Assembly (NCBI GenBank): GCA_964451785.1
Contig: CAYVJG010000012.1
Location: 13,463 to 77,462 of the forward strand
Direction: 5' to 3'
Source of the DNA: JAJYSO01 sp964451785
Lineage (GTDB): Bacteria; Bacteroidota; Bacteroidia; Flavobacteriales; Flavobacteriaceae
Length of the DNA stretch: 64,000 bases
Shown here: positions 1 through 9,555 of the stretch, in pieces
How the letters are laid out: the number at the start of each line of letters is the position of its first letter
How positions within the stretch are numbered: the stretch's first letter is position 1
Translations under genes and position numbers: made by a program
Notes under the pieces: model-generated
What the model saw: the letters and a program-made list of their open reading frames with translations, nothing else
Told to the model about the DNA's origin: nothing
Database searches by the model: none

Positions 1-1233
1 GCTGAAAAACACAATTTTAAAATCCTATTTCACGAAAAGCCATTTGACCATGTTAATGGTAGCGGTAAGCACAACAACTGGTCACTGTCAACAGATACAG
101 GTATTAACTTGTTGAGCCCTGGCTCTACACCTCATAAAAACTTGTTGTTTTTGACCTTTTTTATCAACACTATTAAAGCCGTTTGTGAGCACGAAGAGCT
201 TGTAAGAGCTTGCTTTGCTACGGCATCAAACGATTGTAGATTAGGTTCAAGTGAAGCGCCGCCTGCCATTGTTTCTGTGTTTGTTGGTTCACAGTTGACT
301 GAGGTTTTAGATGAACTTGAAAAAATTACTGAAGGCAACCTCTCTGCTAAAGAAGAAACAGAGTACAAATTAAATGTGGTCAGTAAAATTCCTGAAATTT
401 TACAAGACAACACTGACCGTAACCGTACCTCTACTTTCGCCTTTACCGGAAATAAATTTGAATTGCGCGCCGTTGGCTCATCTGCCAACTGTGCCAATGC
501 AATGACCATTGTTAACTCTATCGTAGCTGAACAACTCAAATCGTTTAAAGAAGAAGTTGATGGCTTAATTAAAGATGGTGTTGATAAAGATGAAGCCATC
601 TTTACCGTATTGAGAGAAGCGATTAAACTCTCTAAAAAAATACGTTTTGAAGGCGATGGCTATAGCCAAGAATGGGTTGATGAAGCTGCAAAACGCGGGT
701 TGAGTAATAATATGACTACCCCACAAGCCTTAAAAGTAAAAAGTGCGCCACGTACAGTTAAACTTTTTGAGGAATTGGCAATTATGAATCGCACTGAAAT
801 AGATGCCCGTCACGAAATTGAATTGGAAGAATACGTTAAGCACATCCAAATTGAAGCACGTGTGATGGGTGATTTAGCGCGTAATCACATTATTCCTACA
901 GCTATTCAATACCAAAATGTACTCATTAAAAATGTCAAAGGTTTAAAAGAAATTTTTGGCGAAAACTATACCAAATACGCTAAGGAACAATTGTATATCC
1001 TAGAAAAAGTATCATTACATATTGAAGAAATTAATGCCTCAATTACAAAAATGATTGATACGCGTAAGGTGGCTAACAAAATTGAAAATATGGAAGAGCG
1101 TGCATTTATGTATTGTGATGAGATTAAGCCATTTTTTAAGACAATCCGTTACCACTGTGATAAATTAGAAATTTTGATTGATGATCAATTGTGGCCATTG
1201 ACAAAATATCGCGAAATGTTGTTTACTAAATAA
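1..1233 (+). CDS. glnN: Glutamine synthetase type III, C-terminal part (5' end outside window)
   Basis: This makes glutamine from glutamate, ammonia and ATP in the cytoplasm. The reading frame is open from base 1, so the gene enters from the left and about 410 codons are visible. The early stretch NGSGKHNNWS (residues 20-29 of the visible part) is the glutamate and ammonia loop found in GSIII enzymes. It is followed by a long helical C-terminal extension ending EMLFTK, as in the roughly 730-residue GSIII family of Bacteroidota and cyanobacteria. An internal ATG at base 109 is not the start, because homologous sequence continues upstream of it. pyrF follows 9 bp downstream on the same strand, so the two may be cotranscribed. 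The family call is firm; the symbol glnN is used by analogy with other GSIII genes. Confidence 0.95.
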   Translation, partial: AEKHNFKILFHEKPFDHVNGSGKHNNWSLSTDTGINLLSPGSTPHKNLLFLTFFINTIKAVCEHEELVRACFATASNDCRLGSSEAPPAIVSVFVGSQLTEVLDELEKITEGNLSAKEETEYKLNVVSKIPEILQDNTDRNRTSTFAFTGNKFELRAVGSSANCANAMTIVNSIVAEQLKSFKEEVDGLIKDGVDKDEAIFTVLREAIKLSKKIRFEGDGYSQEWVDEAAKRGLSNNMTTPQALKVKSAPRTVKLFEELAIMNRTEIDARHEIELEEYVKHIQIEARVMGDLARNHIIPTAIQYQNVLIKNVKGLKEIFGENYTKYAKEQLYILEKVSLHIEEINASITKMIDTRKVANKIENMEERAFMYCDEIKPFFKTIRYHCDKLEILIDDQLWPLTKYREMLFTK

Positions 1234-1242
1234 TTTTAAAAC

Positions 1243-2070
1243 ATGACCTTAGACAAGCTGATTAGCGAGATAAAACGCAAGCAATCTTTTTTGTGTGTAG
1301 GCTTAGATGTCGACCTTGAAAAAATCCCTGCGTTTTTAAAATCAGAAGACGACCCCATATTTGCTTTTAATAAGGCTATTATTGATCAAACTCATGACCT
1401 AGCCGTAGCCTATAAACCGAATATCGCTTTTTATGAAGCTTATGGTTTAAAAGGATGGGCCGCACTTCAAAAAACGATTGATTACCTCAATGCTAATCAT
1501 CCTGAAATTTTGATTATAGCTGATGCAAAACGCGGTGATATTGGCAATACTGCCACCCGTTATGCAAAGGCATTTTTTGAAGAAATGCAGTGTGATGCCT
1601 TGACCATTGCACCTTATATGGGACGAGATTCAGTGGAGCCTTTCTTAGCGTTTGACAATAAATTTGCCATTATGTTAGGATTAACTTCTAATCCGGGATC
1701 GGCAGATTATCAATTACAAAAAGTAGGCGATAAGTATTTGTTTGAAACGGTTTTAGAAAAAGCACTGACTTGGAAAAATAGTCAAAATTTGATATTTGTT
1801 GTGGGGGCTACCAAGCCTGAATATTTTCAAGCCATTCGCAAAATTGCCCCAGAACATTTCTTGTTAGTTCCTGGAGTTGGCGCTCAAGGAGGTGATTTGC
1901 ACAGTGTTTGTAAGCACGGTTTTGCTTCAAATTGTGGCTTGTTGGTCAATTCAACTCGCGGAATTATTTATGCTAGTCAAGCACAAGATTTTGCTGAGGC
2001 TGCTCGTGAAAAAGCTAAAGCCTTACAAGTGGATATGGCTCAAATTCTAAAAGAACGCGCTTTTATTTAA
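1243..2070 (+). CDS. pyrF: Orotidine 5'-phosphate decarboxylase
   Basis: This enzyme catalyses the last step of de novo UMP synthesis, decarboxylating OMP. The 275-residue length fits the longer, type 2 family used by Bacteroidota and actinobacteria rather than the roughly 230-residue E. coli type. The signature DAKRGDIGNTA lies at residues 94-104 and holds the catalytic Asp/Lys network; GLDVD lies near residues 20-24. The start ATG is 9 bp after the glutamine synthetase stop, which suggests readthrough from that gene. A strong terminator hairpin follows within 25 bp, so pyrF closes the transcription unit. Confidence 0.96.
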   Translation: MTLDKLISEIKRKQSFLCVGLDVDLEKIPAFLKSEDDPIFAFNKAIIDQTHDLAVAYKPNIAFYEAYGLKGWAALQKTIDYLNANHPEILIIADAKRGDIGNTATRYAKAFFEEMQCDALTIAPYMGRDSVEPFLAFDNKFAIMLGLTSNPGSADYQLQKVGDKYLFETVLEKALTWKNSQNLIFVVGATKPEYFQAIRKIAPEHFLLVPGVGAQGGDLHSVCKHGFASNCGLLVNSTRGIIYASQAQDFAEAAREKAKALQVDMAQILKERAFI

Positions 2071-2094
2071 AGCCTAGGTTTCTTAAATACGAGA

Positions 2095-2138
2095 GCGGGT
2101 GATAAATTGATTTTTTTCAATTTATCACCCGCTTTTTT
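2095..2138 (+). terminator. Intrinsic terminator after pyrF
   Basis: A perfect 16-bp stem pairs 2095-2110 with 2117-2132 around a 6-nt T loop and is followed by six T residues. It is strong, and no other gene is close enough to own it. Confidence 0.93.
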
Positions 2139-2616
2139 GTGGTTATTAAATCAAAGATAAGCATTGTGCGTTTTACACACTTTTTAGGAACAGTATCCAG
2201 TATCACTATTTACCTAAAATTATAGCACTAAAGTCTTTCTATTTAACTAAAAACCTAGTTTTATTAATACAGGAGTAAAGGTTTGGAAAACAAACACTTC
2301 TTACCGAAATGGCTTAAGTTAAAGTTAATGAAATAATAAAAAATACAATTAAGAAGTAAAAAGATATTCCTATCTACTAACTAGTGTAATAATAGTTATA
2401 TCTAATATATTTATATAATATAGTAGAAAAATAATCACATATTATTTAAAATACAAACATAAAAAACTTGAAAAGTTAAATGTTGAAATTAATATGGTTA
2501 AATTTTAATTAATATTTAGTAAGCGTTAGAAAATTGATAATTTAGGGCATTTGTAATTCAAAGGTTGTTATAATTTATAATAACCTGGTAAAATGTTTAA
2601 CTTATAATCAATATTC
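2139..2616. other. AT-rich intergenic region and leader of the susC gene
   Basis: This gap of nearly 480 bp is very AT-rich and shows no convincing open frame. The one clear structure is an 11-bp stem pairing 2562-2572 with 2576-2586 around a 3-nt loop, with one G-T pair. It lies 31 bp before the susC start codon and may be a leader hairpin affecting susC expression. No anti-sigma/sigma pair or hybrid two-component gene, the usual SusCD regulators, is present. I see no repeat shared with the rest of the window here. Confidence 0.6.
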
Positions 2617-5553
2617 ATGAAACACTTGTTTTTAATTGTACTTACTTGTTTGCTTATTCAGCCTGTGGCTTGGTCTCAAGAAAGTAAAATTATCGTAAAG
2701 GGATCTGTAGTCGATGCAGGTACGCAAACTCCAATTCCGGGAGTTTTTATTGTTGAACAAGGAACTGATAATGGTGTAGTTACCGATTTTGATGGTAATT
2801 TTACAATTGAAGTTCCTGGAAATGCTAGCTTAGAAGCTTCATACATGGGCTACGCTACTCAAACTGTAGCTGTCAACAATCAAACCGAACTGTTTATTAA
2901 TCTAAAAGTATCTACCAATAGCCTTGATGAAGTTGTTATTGTGGGATATAGCACACAACAAAAAGGAAAACTAACCGCTGCAGTTTCTACTATTGAAGGT
3001 GAAGACCTCGAAGAGGTGAGTACACCAAATGTGTCAGGAATGCTACAAGGAAAAGCTGCCGGTGTTCAAGTAGTTAATTCTAGTGGACAACCAGGAGCCT
3101 TGCCGGATATTCATATTCGTGGCATCTCTTCATTAAACGGAAGTACAAGTCCGCTTTGGGTAGTTGATGGGGTTATCGTTCACGGTACACCAAATATTGA
3201 TCCTAATAATGTCAAGTCAATTTCTGTGTTGAAAGACGCTTCTGCAACCGCTCTTTACGGTTCACGTGGTGCTAACGGAGTTGTGGTGGTGACCACTAAA
3301 ACAGGTAAAGTTGGCGAGACCGTAGTTAATGTTAGTGCTCGTACTGGGTTTTCTAACTTTAATATGGGGAATTTTGAAGTGATGAACTCTCAAGAACTCT
3401 ACAATTATTATCAAAAGTTTAGTAACCCTGATCGAATTCCTGCCGGCATTACTGAAGATGTGCTTAATACTGATTTTGATTGGGTTAAAAATGGAACGCA
3501 AACAGGCCAATTACAAGATTATAATGTGTCGCTTTCCGGAGGAACCGAAAAATCACGAACTTACTTATCTCTAGGCTATTTTGATGCTACAGGTACACTA
3601 AAAGGATTTGACTACAACCGTATGAGTATGCGCCTTAATTTAGAATATGATGTTACTGATAAACTAACCGTTAAGCCTAAAGTAGGGGTGAACTATACCA
3701 CACGCAAAAATCGCCAACACGATTTGTATTCTATGTTTACAAACATGCCTTGGGATAATCCTTATGCTGAAGATGGTTCAGTTGTTAATCCTCAGGAAAC
3801 AGGTGTACAATGGTTTGGTCGTGATAAATCTAATTACTTATATGATTTACAGTGGAATCACTCTAAAACAAATACCCTAAACTTGTTTACTAACATGGAT
3901 TTGGTTTATGATATTACACCAAACTTGAAGTTTATCTCTACTAACAGTTATACCTTATACTATAGTCGTGCTAAATCTTATACTGATCCACGCTCTAACG
4001 GTGGTAAAGCTATTGATGGCGCTTTAGAAGAATCAAATGCACAACGCATTACCAGATTCACCAACCAAATGCTGCGTTATACCAACAAATTTGGAGATAA
4101 TCAAGCGCATGAAATTAGTGCCTTAGCTGCTTATGAATATAATGATTATGTGTATGAAAGTATGGGCACACGCGGCATTGGCTTGATTGCCGGTAGTGAA
4201 ATTTTAGATGTGACCGCAACCCCTGATAAGGCTTATGGAACTAAAAATGACTATGCTTTGCAATCATTTTTAACTAATGTTGACTATAGCTATGACGATC
4301 GCTATATGGGGCAAATATCTTTGCGTTATGACGGCGCGTCAAACTTTGGGGAGAACAACAAATACGGAGTCTTTTACTCATTTAGTGGTGGATGGAATAT
4401 TCACAATGAAAGCTTCTTCAAAAGCAATATTTTTGATCAGTTAAAACTCAGAGCTAGTTATGGTGCTGTCGGAAATAGACCGAGCTCATTGTATCCACAA
4501 TACGCTTTATACGACATTAAAAATACCTATACAGGCCTGCCGGCTGCAACGCCTTCTCAATTAGGAAACCCTGATTTAGGTTGGGAAAAATCATACCAAA
4601 CGAACCTTGCTGTTGACGCTATTGTCTTTGATCGTTTTAATGTGACTCTTGAATATTATAACAAAAATACATCAGACTTGCTATATTTTGTAACCTTACC
4701 TTCTGTAACCGGTTATACAGGTTATTGGGAAAATATTGGTGGTGTGAAAAATACAGGAGTTGAACTTGCTGTAGGCGCTGATATCTTTAAACCTGAAAGC
4801 GATTTCCAATGGAACTTAAACGTTAATATTGGAAGCAACCAAAACGAAGTTACTGATCTATATGAAGGACAAGAAGTTACTCGTGGGTACAAAATTACTC
4901 AAATCGGAGAAGATTTTAATACCTGGTACATGCGCAAATGGTTAGGCGTAGATCCTGAAAATGGAAATCCACTTTGGGAAGCCGTTGACCCTAATACTGG
5001 TGAGCGCACTGCAACATCAGATTATAACGAGGCGACTAAACAAAAGGTAGGAACTTCTAGTCCTGATTTTTACGGGGGTATAAATTCTGCTATGACTTAT
5101 AAAGGCTTTAGCTTAAATATGAGCTTCTCTTTTGTCAGTGGCGGCGAAATCTTAAACTTGTCTCGTCAGCTTTACGATGCCGATGGTACTTACCCAACTT
5201 ACAATCAACAAAAACTAGCTGATGGCTGGAACCGTTGGGAAAAACCGGGCGACATAGCCACACACCCTAAATTAGTGTACGGTGGTAACAATAACTCCAA
5301 TAAACCCTCTTCTCGTTATTTAGAAGACGGCAGTTATTTTAGATTGAGAAACATAAAACTCGGTTATTCTTTTTCTGATAAAGTTACAGAATCACTTAAA
5401 ATCAATCGTTTAAGTGTATATTTTACAGCAGACAATGTCTTTACGTTAACTGATTTTAGCGGTACAGACCCTGAAGTTGGTGTAGGGGGTATTTATAACA
5501 ACCTCTATCCAATTCCGCGTCGTTTTGCCATAGGTGTTAATCTTTCTCTTTAA
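2617..5553 (+). CDS. SusC/RagA-family TonB-linked outer membrane receptor
   Basis: This is a 978-residue outer membrane beta-barrel that imports a glycan or other large nutrient with energy from TonB. Residues 1-20 form a signal peptide ending near WSQE. Residues 25-105 form the carboxypeptidase-D regulatory-like domain typical of SusC. The TonB-box-like DEVVIVGY follows, then the plug (VSGMLQGKAAGVQV, residues near 135-155) and the barrel, which ends in the aromatic-rich strand RRFAIGVNLSL. The SusD partner starts 11 bp downstream. No glycoside hydrolase, peptidase or regulator adjoins the pair, so the substrate cannot be read from context. The family call is certain and the substrate is unknown. 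Confidence 0.95.
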   Translation: MKHLFLIVLTCLLIQPVAWSQESKIIVKGSVVDAGTQTPIPGVFIVEQGTDNGVVTDFDGNFTIEVPGNASLEASYMGYATQTVAVNNQTELFINLKVSTNSLDEVVIVGYSTQQKGKLTAAVSTIEGEDLEEVSTPNVSGMLQGKAAGVQVVNSSGQPGALPDIHIRGISSLNGSTSPLWVVDGVIVHGTPNIDPNNVKSISVLKDASATALYGSRGANGVVVVTTKTGKVGETVVNVSARTGFSNFNMGNFEVMNSQELYNYYQKFSNPDRIPAGITEDVLNTDFDWVKNGTQTGQLQDYNVSLSGGTEKSRTYLSLGYFDATGTLKGFDYNRMSMRLNLEYDVTDKLTVKPKVGVNYTTRKNRQHDLYSMFTNMPWDNPYAEDGSVVNPQETGVQWFGRDKSNYLYDLQWNHSKTNTLNLFTNMDLVYDITPNLKFISTNSYTLYYSRAKSYTDPRSNGGKAIDGALEESNAQRITRFTNQMLRYTNKFGDNQAHEISALAAYEYNDYVYESMGTRGIGLIAGSEILDVTATPDKAYGTKNDYALQSFLTNVDYSYDDRYMGQISLRYDGASNFGENNKYGVFYSFSGGWNIHNESFFKSNIFDQLKLRASYGAVGNRPSSLYPQYALYDIKNTYTGLPAATPSQLGNPDLGWEKSYQTNLAVDAIVFDRFNVTLEYYNKNTSDLLYFVTLPSVTGYTGYWENIGGVKNTGVELAVGADIFKPESDFQWNLNVNIGSNQNEVTDLYEGQEVTRGYKITQIGEDFNTWYMRKWLGVDPENGNPLWEAVDPNTGERTATSDYNEATKQKVGTSSPDFYGGINSAMTYKGFSLNMSFSFVSGGEILNLSRQLYDADGTYPTYNQQKLADGWNRWEKPGDIATHPKLVYGGNNNSNKPSSRYLEDGSYFRLRNIKLGYSFSDKVTESLKINRLSVYFTADNVFTLTDFSGTDPEVGVGGIYNNLYPIPRRFAIGVNLSL

Positions 5554-5564
5554 AACTAAGCCAA

Positions 5565-7220
5565 ATGAAAAAATCAATTTATATTATTTTATTAAGCGTT
5601 TTTCTATTTAGCGCTTGTGATATTGAACGTCATCCCTATGATTCAGTGGTGACCGAAGACTTGTTAAGTACTGAAGAGGGGTTACAAGCGGCTACGCTCG
5701 GTAATTACGCCATTCTTAAAGGCCCTGTTGACAGCGATGGTTGGGCGGCTGTTTTACACAGAATTGTAGAATATGCCGGAGATAATGTGTCGCTGAGTGG
5801 CGCGACTACAGATCAACTGTACTATTTTTATAACTATAAGAATATTAAAAATAACGGTAGATCAAATTCATTCTGGAATTTGTCTTATAAGGCTATAGTT
5901 GGCGCTAATAAAGTTATCGAACTTGTTGACGAAGGCGTTTCTGCCGAAAACGATCAGTTAATCGGTGAAAACTATTATTTAAGAGCTTTGATTTACTTCC
6001 AAATAGTCAATGTGTACGGTCGTCAATATGCGCAAGATCCTAATGCGCTAGGGGTACCACTTAAATTGACTTCAGATATTACTGACCTTCCTGATCGCAA
6101 TACGGTTGGTGAAGTGTATGAGCAAGTGGTTAAAGACCTTAAAAAAGCAGAATCTTTAATGAGTATTGACAAAGGCCCTGCTTTTGCTTCTAAACCGGCT
6201 GCTCAAGCATTGTTGTCACGGGTTTATTTGTATATGGAAGAAAATCAGTTGGCTATTGATTATGCCAATAAGGTGATCGAATCTGGTAAATACTCATTAG
6301 TGCCTACCACTCAATTTGGGGATTATATTAAAATGGAACCTAAAAATAATCCGGAAACTATTTTCGCCATTAAATACGAAAAAGAATCAGATTATGGCAG
6401 TGGCTATTATACTGTAGGTTCATTCTATGCGCAGATTGAAGGTGTAGGCTGGGGCGAAATGTACGCGTCTAGTTCTTACCTCAACTTGATTAATCAACAT
6501 CCTGAAGATGTGCGTAAAGAATTTATAGATCCACAATATTTGTTAGATGATAACGGCAACAAAATTCCTGCAGTTTACTGGGTTGACGAAGATTATAACT
6601 ATGTGTTTAAACGCACCACTACGCAAAACGGCAATTTGTATTTTGACGATAATGGCACCCAACGTCAAGTGGTGACTGAGTCACAAACCGGAATGGCTGA
6701 TAAGTACTACTTTATCAATGCAGATGGCGATAAAACCTATGTCACTAAAGGTTATGATATTGATAAACGCAATGGTTATCCTAAATTTTACATCTTAAAA
6801 TGCTCATTACAACAAGATGTACCACAATTGTGGTCGCCAGTGATTTCACGTTTAGGCGAATTGTACCTCAATCGCGCAGAGGCTTATGCTAAGTTGGGTA
6901 ACGCAGCAGCAGCTTTAGAAGATGTTAATCGCATTAGAACGCGTGCCGGTATTCCTACTTATACTTCTGCAGCTGATTTTCCTACCGGAATGGATATTTT
7001 AGATATCGTCTTGCAAGAACGTCATCTAGAAATGGCTTGGGAAGGTCAACGCAAATTTGATATTTTCCGCAATGGACTTACTTTAGATCGCCATTATCCG
7101 GGTTCTCATCTCAATGGAAATTCTCCTTATTATGAAGTTACTCCTCAGGATAATCGCACAATCTTGTTTATTCCGGAACAACAAATGGAGGCTCAACCTT
7201 CTTTACAACAAAATCCTTAA
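5565..7220 (+). CDS. SusD/RagB-family nutrient-binding outer membrane lipoprotein
   Basis: This is the surface lipoprotein that caps the SusC barrel and binds the substrate. It has a lipoprotein signal with lipobox LFSAC, acylated Cys at residue 18. The SusD-like N-terminal region carries the TPR-type helices (ENYYLRALIYFQIVNVYG near residues 130-150). The conserved C-terminal SusD region includes LYLNRAEAYAKLG and LQERHLEMAWEGQRKFDI. The length of 551 residues is normal, and it ends with the usual proline/asparagine-rich tail. Its 11-bp spacing from susC shows an operon, and a hairpin terminator lies 28 bp after the stop. Confidence 0.95.
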   Translation: MKKSIYIILLSVFLFSACDIERHPYDSVVTEDLLSTEEGLQAATLGNYAILKGPVDSDGWAAVLHRIVEYAGDNVSLSGATTDQLYYFYNYKNIKNNGRSNSFWNLSYKAIVGANKVIELVDEGVSAENDQLIGENYYLRALIYFQIVNVYGRQYAQDPNALGVPLKLTSDITDLPDRNTVGEVYEQVVKDLKKAESLMSIDKGPAFASKPAAQALLSRVYLYMEENQLAIDYANKVIESGKYSLVPTTQFGDYIKMEPKNNPETIFAIKYEKESDYGSGYYTVGSFYAQIEGVGWGEMYASSSYLNLINQHPEDVRKEFIDPQYLLDDNGNKIPAVYWVDEDYNYVFKRTTTQNGNLYFDDNGTQRQVVTESQTGMADKYYFINADGDKTYVTKGYDIDKRNGYPKFYILKCSLQQDVPQLWSPVISRLGELYLNRAEAYAKLGNAAAALEDVNRIRTRAGIPTYTSAADFPTGMDILDIVLQERHLEMAWEGQRKFDIFRNGLTLDRHYPGSHLNGNSPYYEVTPQDNRTILFIPEQQMEAQPSLQQNP

Positions 7221-7247
7221 GCTTTTGAATTGACTGCTTAATGTTAT

Positions 7248-7284
7248 AAAAGGGAACACTTGCTAAAAGTTGTTCCCTTTTTTA
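7248..7284 (+). terminator. Intrinsic terminator after susD
   Basis: The stem AAAAGGGAACA (7248-7258) pairs with TGTTCCCTTTT (7271-7281) and continues into a T run. It closes the susCD operon. Confidence 0.9.
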
Positions 7285-7372
7285 GTAACCAAGGTTTCGG
7301 AGTTAGTTTACTTTGATCTTTAGTATTGAACTACTTCGCAGTTCTGTAAGATGCGGCAATCCCAGTGCCCCG

Positions 7373-7391
7373 AGTTTTGCACTCGGGATTA
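7373..7391. repeat. Short GC-rich hairpin in susD-dnaG spacer
   Basis: The stem CCCGAGT pairs with ACTCGGG around a short loop within otherwise AT-rich DNA. It has no T tail, so it is probably not a terminator. It may be part of a small dispersed palindrome, but I found no second copy in the window. Confidence 0.5.
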
Positions 7392-7460
7392 ATCAAATTC
7401 AATTTTTTAGGGATACTACCATTTTTTAAAAGCAGAATCCTTTATATTGGTCTAATTTGA

Positions 7461-7468
7461 TACTTTTG
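7461..7468 (+). promoter_or_regulatory. Predicted dnaG promoter (-7 element)
   Basis: TACTTTTG is a perfect match to the Bacteroidota -7 element TAnnTTTG. It lies 24 bp before the dnaG start codon. The matching -33 TTTG is not clear. Confidence 0.6.
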
Positions 7469-7492
7469 TAAACTCTAATTTTTCTGTTCTAA

Positions 7493-9484
7493 ATGATAAA
7501 AAAATCTACCATAGATCGTGTTTTTGAAGCTGCTCGCGTAGAGGAAGTCATCGGTGATTATGTCAGTCTCAAACGTTCTGGTAGTAATTTTAAAGGCTTA
7601 AGTCCGTTTACTGATGAGCGTACGCCGAGTTTTATGGTGTCGCCGGCAAAGCAGATTTGGAAAGATTTTTCGAGTGGAAAAGGCGGGAGCGTCGTCACAT
7701 TTTTGATGGAGCACGAGCACTTTAGTTATCCGGAAGCCATTAAGCATTTGGCTAAAAAATACGGCATCGAAATAGAAGAAACCGAGCAGACAGAGGAAGA
7801 AAAAAAGGAAGCTGACGAGCGCGAAAGCATGTATCTGGTCAATACATTTGCTAATACATATTTCCAAAATCAATTGCAGCGAACAGAAGTCGGTAAGGCC
7901 ATAGGACTGAGTTATTTTAAAGAACGCGGCTTTACAGATGAAACCCTTAAACAATTTGAACTCGGTTATTCTCCAGACCAATGGGAAGCCTTTACTCAAA
8001 CCGCTTTAGGAAAAGGCTATAAATTAGAATTTCTAGAAAAAACAGGTCTAACAGTAGTGAAATCCGGGAGCGATGGCTTGCCAGCCAAGCAATTTGACCG
8101 CTTTAAAGGACGCGTGATGTTTCCTATTCACTCCATGTCGGGGCGCGTTTTAGGTTTTGGCGGACGTATTTTAGACAATACTAAAAAAGCCGCTAAATAC
8201 CTCAACTCACCTGAAAGTGAAGTCTATCACAAAAGCAAAGTGCTTTATGGCTTATACCAAGCTAAGAAAAGTATTGCAAAAGAAGACGTGTGTTATTTGG
8301 TTGAGGGCTATGCGGATGTTATCCAATTTCACCAAAGCGGGATTACCAATACTGTGGCCTCTTCAGGGACGGCTTTAACACCTGACCAGATTCGACTCAT
8401 TCGTCGGTTAACTAAAAATATTATTGTGTTATATGACGGTGATGCTGCCGGAGCGCGGGCATCTTTGCGCGGTATAGACTTGATTTTGGAGCAAGATATG
8501 CACGTTAAGGTTTGTTCGTTTCCAGAAGGCGATGATCCCGATAGCTTTGCAAAAAAGCATACCACTGACGAAATTAAAGAATTCTTGGCCTCTAATGCTA
8601 AAGATTTTATCCATTATAAGGCTGAAATCTTAATGGCTGATGCACAAAATGACCCGGTTAAAAAAGCAGGAGTGATTCGTGATATGATGCATAGCATTGC
8701 AAAAATTCCTGATGATATTCAGCAAGAACTCTATTTGCGCGCGTGTGCTAAATTGATGGATATTTCTGAAAATGCCTTGTATAGCACTTTAGCCCAAATT
8801 AAAGCTAAAGAAGAAAAAGATAATCGTCGTCAGAACAAATCTGATGCGGCTGCTAAACCACTGCAGGTTGTCAAAAATGATGCTGTAGATACTCGAAAAA
8901 TTGATCCTCAAGAAAAGTTAGAATACAATATCATTAAGCTGTTACTGCTTTATGGGGATATGGAAGGGAAGTTTGTAGATTATCTTTTAAAAAAGAACGA
9001 AGACGAAGAACTGGAGTTAGAAGAATCTGTTGAGCATATCAAAGTTTACGAAAAAATATATAAAGATATTCAAGAAGATGAATCTGAATTTGCTAATGAA
9101 AAGTTTAGAGTTCTTTATAGTTTCGTTATAAAGGAATATGAACAAAAGCAGAAGTTAGTTGTCAAAGAGCTTATTCATGATGCAGACCCTGAAATAACAG
9201 CAGATTTGACGTCTATATTGATGCAAAACGATCACTATAAACTGCACGATTGGGAGCGCCATGGCATCTTTGTCAAAGATATTTCGCAGTTAGAAGAAAA
9301 AGAAGTGATACAAACTATTCTTAATCTGCGCACACGTCTTTTAAAGAAAAAAGTGGATGCTTTACTGCAAGAGATGATGAATGATCGCGAAAACCAACAT
9401 GTAGACATTCTTGAAGTTATCAGAGATTATAAAAAGCTACAGGTTTTAATTGCCCATAAATTAGACAATGTCATTCGTCCGTAA
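7493..9484 (+). CDS. dnaG: DNA primase DnaG with a degenerate zinc-ribbon
   Basis: DnaG makes RNA primers at the replication fork. The 663-residue protein has the usual order: CHC2-type N-terminal domain (residues 1-100), TOPRIM catalytic core (VEGYADV near 270-276 and YDGDAAGA near 314-321) and a helicase-binding C-terminal domain. The four zinc ligands of the N-terminal ribbon are absent. The canonical CPFH is SPFT (residues 37-40), and the canonical CxxC pair reads DFSS (58-61). The surrounding fold motifs, such as TPSFMVSP and SGKGG, are kept, so this is a substitution of ligands and not a deletion. I recall the same pattern in other flavobacterial primases, but this is not checked here. 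The start ATG follows a promoter-like TACTTTTG by 24 bp. The gene converges on the DUF5606 gene. Confidence 0.97.
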   Translation: MIKKSTIDRVFEAARVEEVIGDYVSLKRSGSNFKGLSPFTDERTPSFMVSPAKQIWKDFSSGKGGSVVTFLMEHEHFSYPEAIKHLAKKYGIEIEETEQTEEEKKEADERESMYLVNTFANTYFQNQLQRTEVGKAIGLSYFKERGFTDETLKQFELGYSPDQWEAFTQTALGKGYKLEFLEKTGLTVVKSGSDGLPAKQFDRFKGRVMFPIHSMSGRVLGFGGRILDNTKKAAKYLNSPESEVYHKSKVLYGLYQAKKSIAKEDVCYLVEGYADVIQFHQSGITNTVASSGTALTPDQIRLIRRLTKNIIVLYDGDAAGARASLRGIDLILEQDMHVKVCSFPEGDDPDSFAKKHTTDEIKEFLASNAKDFIHYKAEILMADAQNDPVKKAGVIRDMMHSIAKIPDDIQQELYLRACAKLMDISENALYSTLAQIKAKEEKDNRRQNKSDAAAKPLQVVKNDAVDTRKIDPQEKLEYNIIKLLLLYGDMEGKFVDYLLKKNEDEELELEESVEHIKVYEKIYKDIQEDESEFANEKFRVLYSFVIKEYEQKQKLVVKELIHDADPEITADLTSILMQNDHYKLHDWERHGIFVKDISQLEEKEVIQTILNLRTRLLKKKVDALLQEMMNDRENQHVDILEVIRDYKKLQVLIAHKLDNVIRP

Positions 9485-9500
9485 AAACGGCTCATAAAAA

Positions 9501-9534
9501 AACTCCCTATAAATTATTGAATTTACAGAGAGTT
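9501..9534. terminator. Bidirectional terminator between dnaG and DUF5606
   Basis: The stem 9501-9515 pairs with 9520-9534 with two mismatches around a 4-nt loop. A-rich sequence lies on the left and T-rich on the right, so it can serve both convergent genes. Confidence 0.75.
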
Positions 9535-9555
9535 TTGTGTGGTTAGCTTATAAAA

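Noticed and set aside
132..599. Minus-strand frame of 155 codons opposite glutamine synthetase
   Set aside because: It lies entirely antisense to a well-conserved gene and its translation has no recognisable motif.
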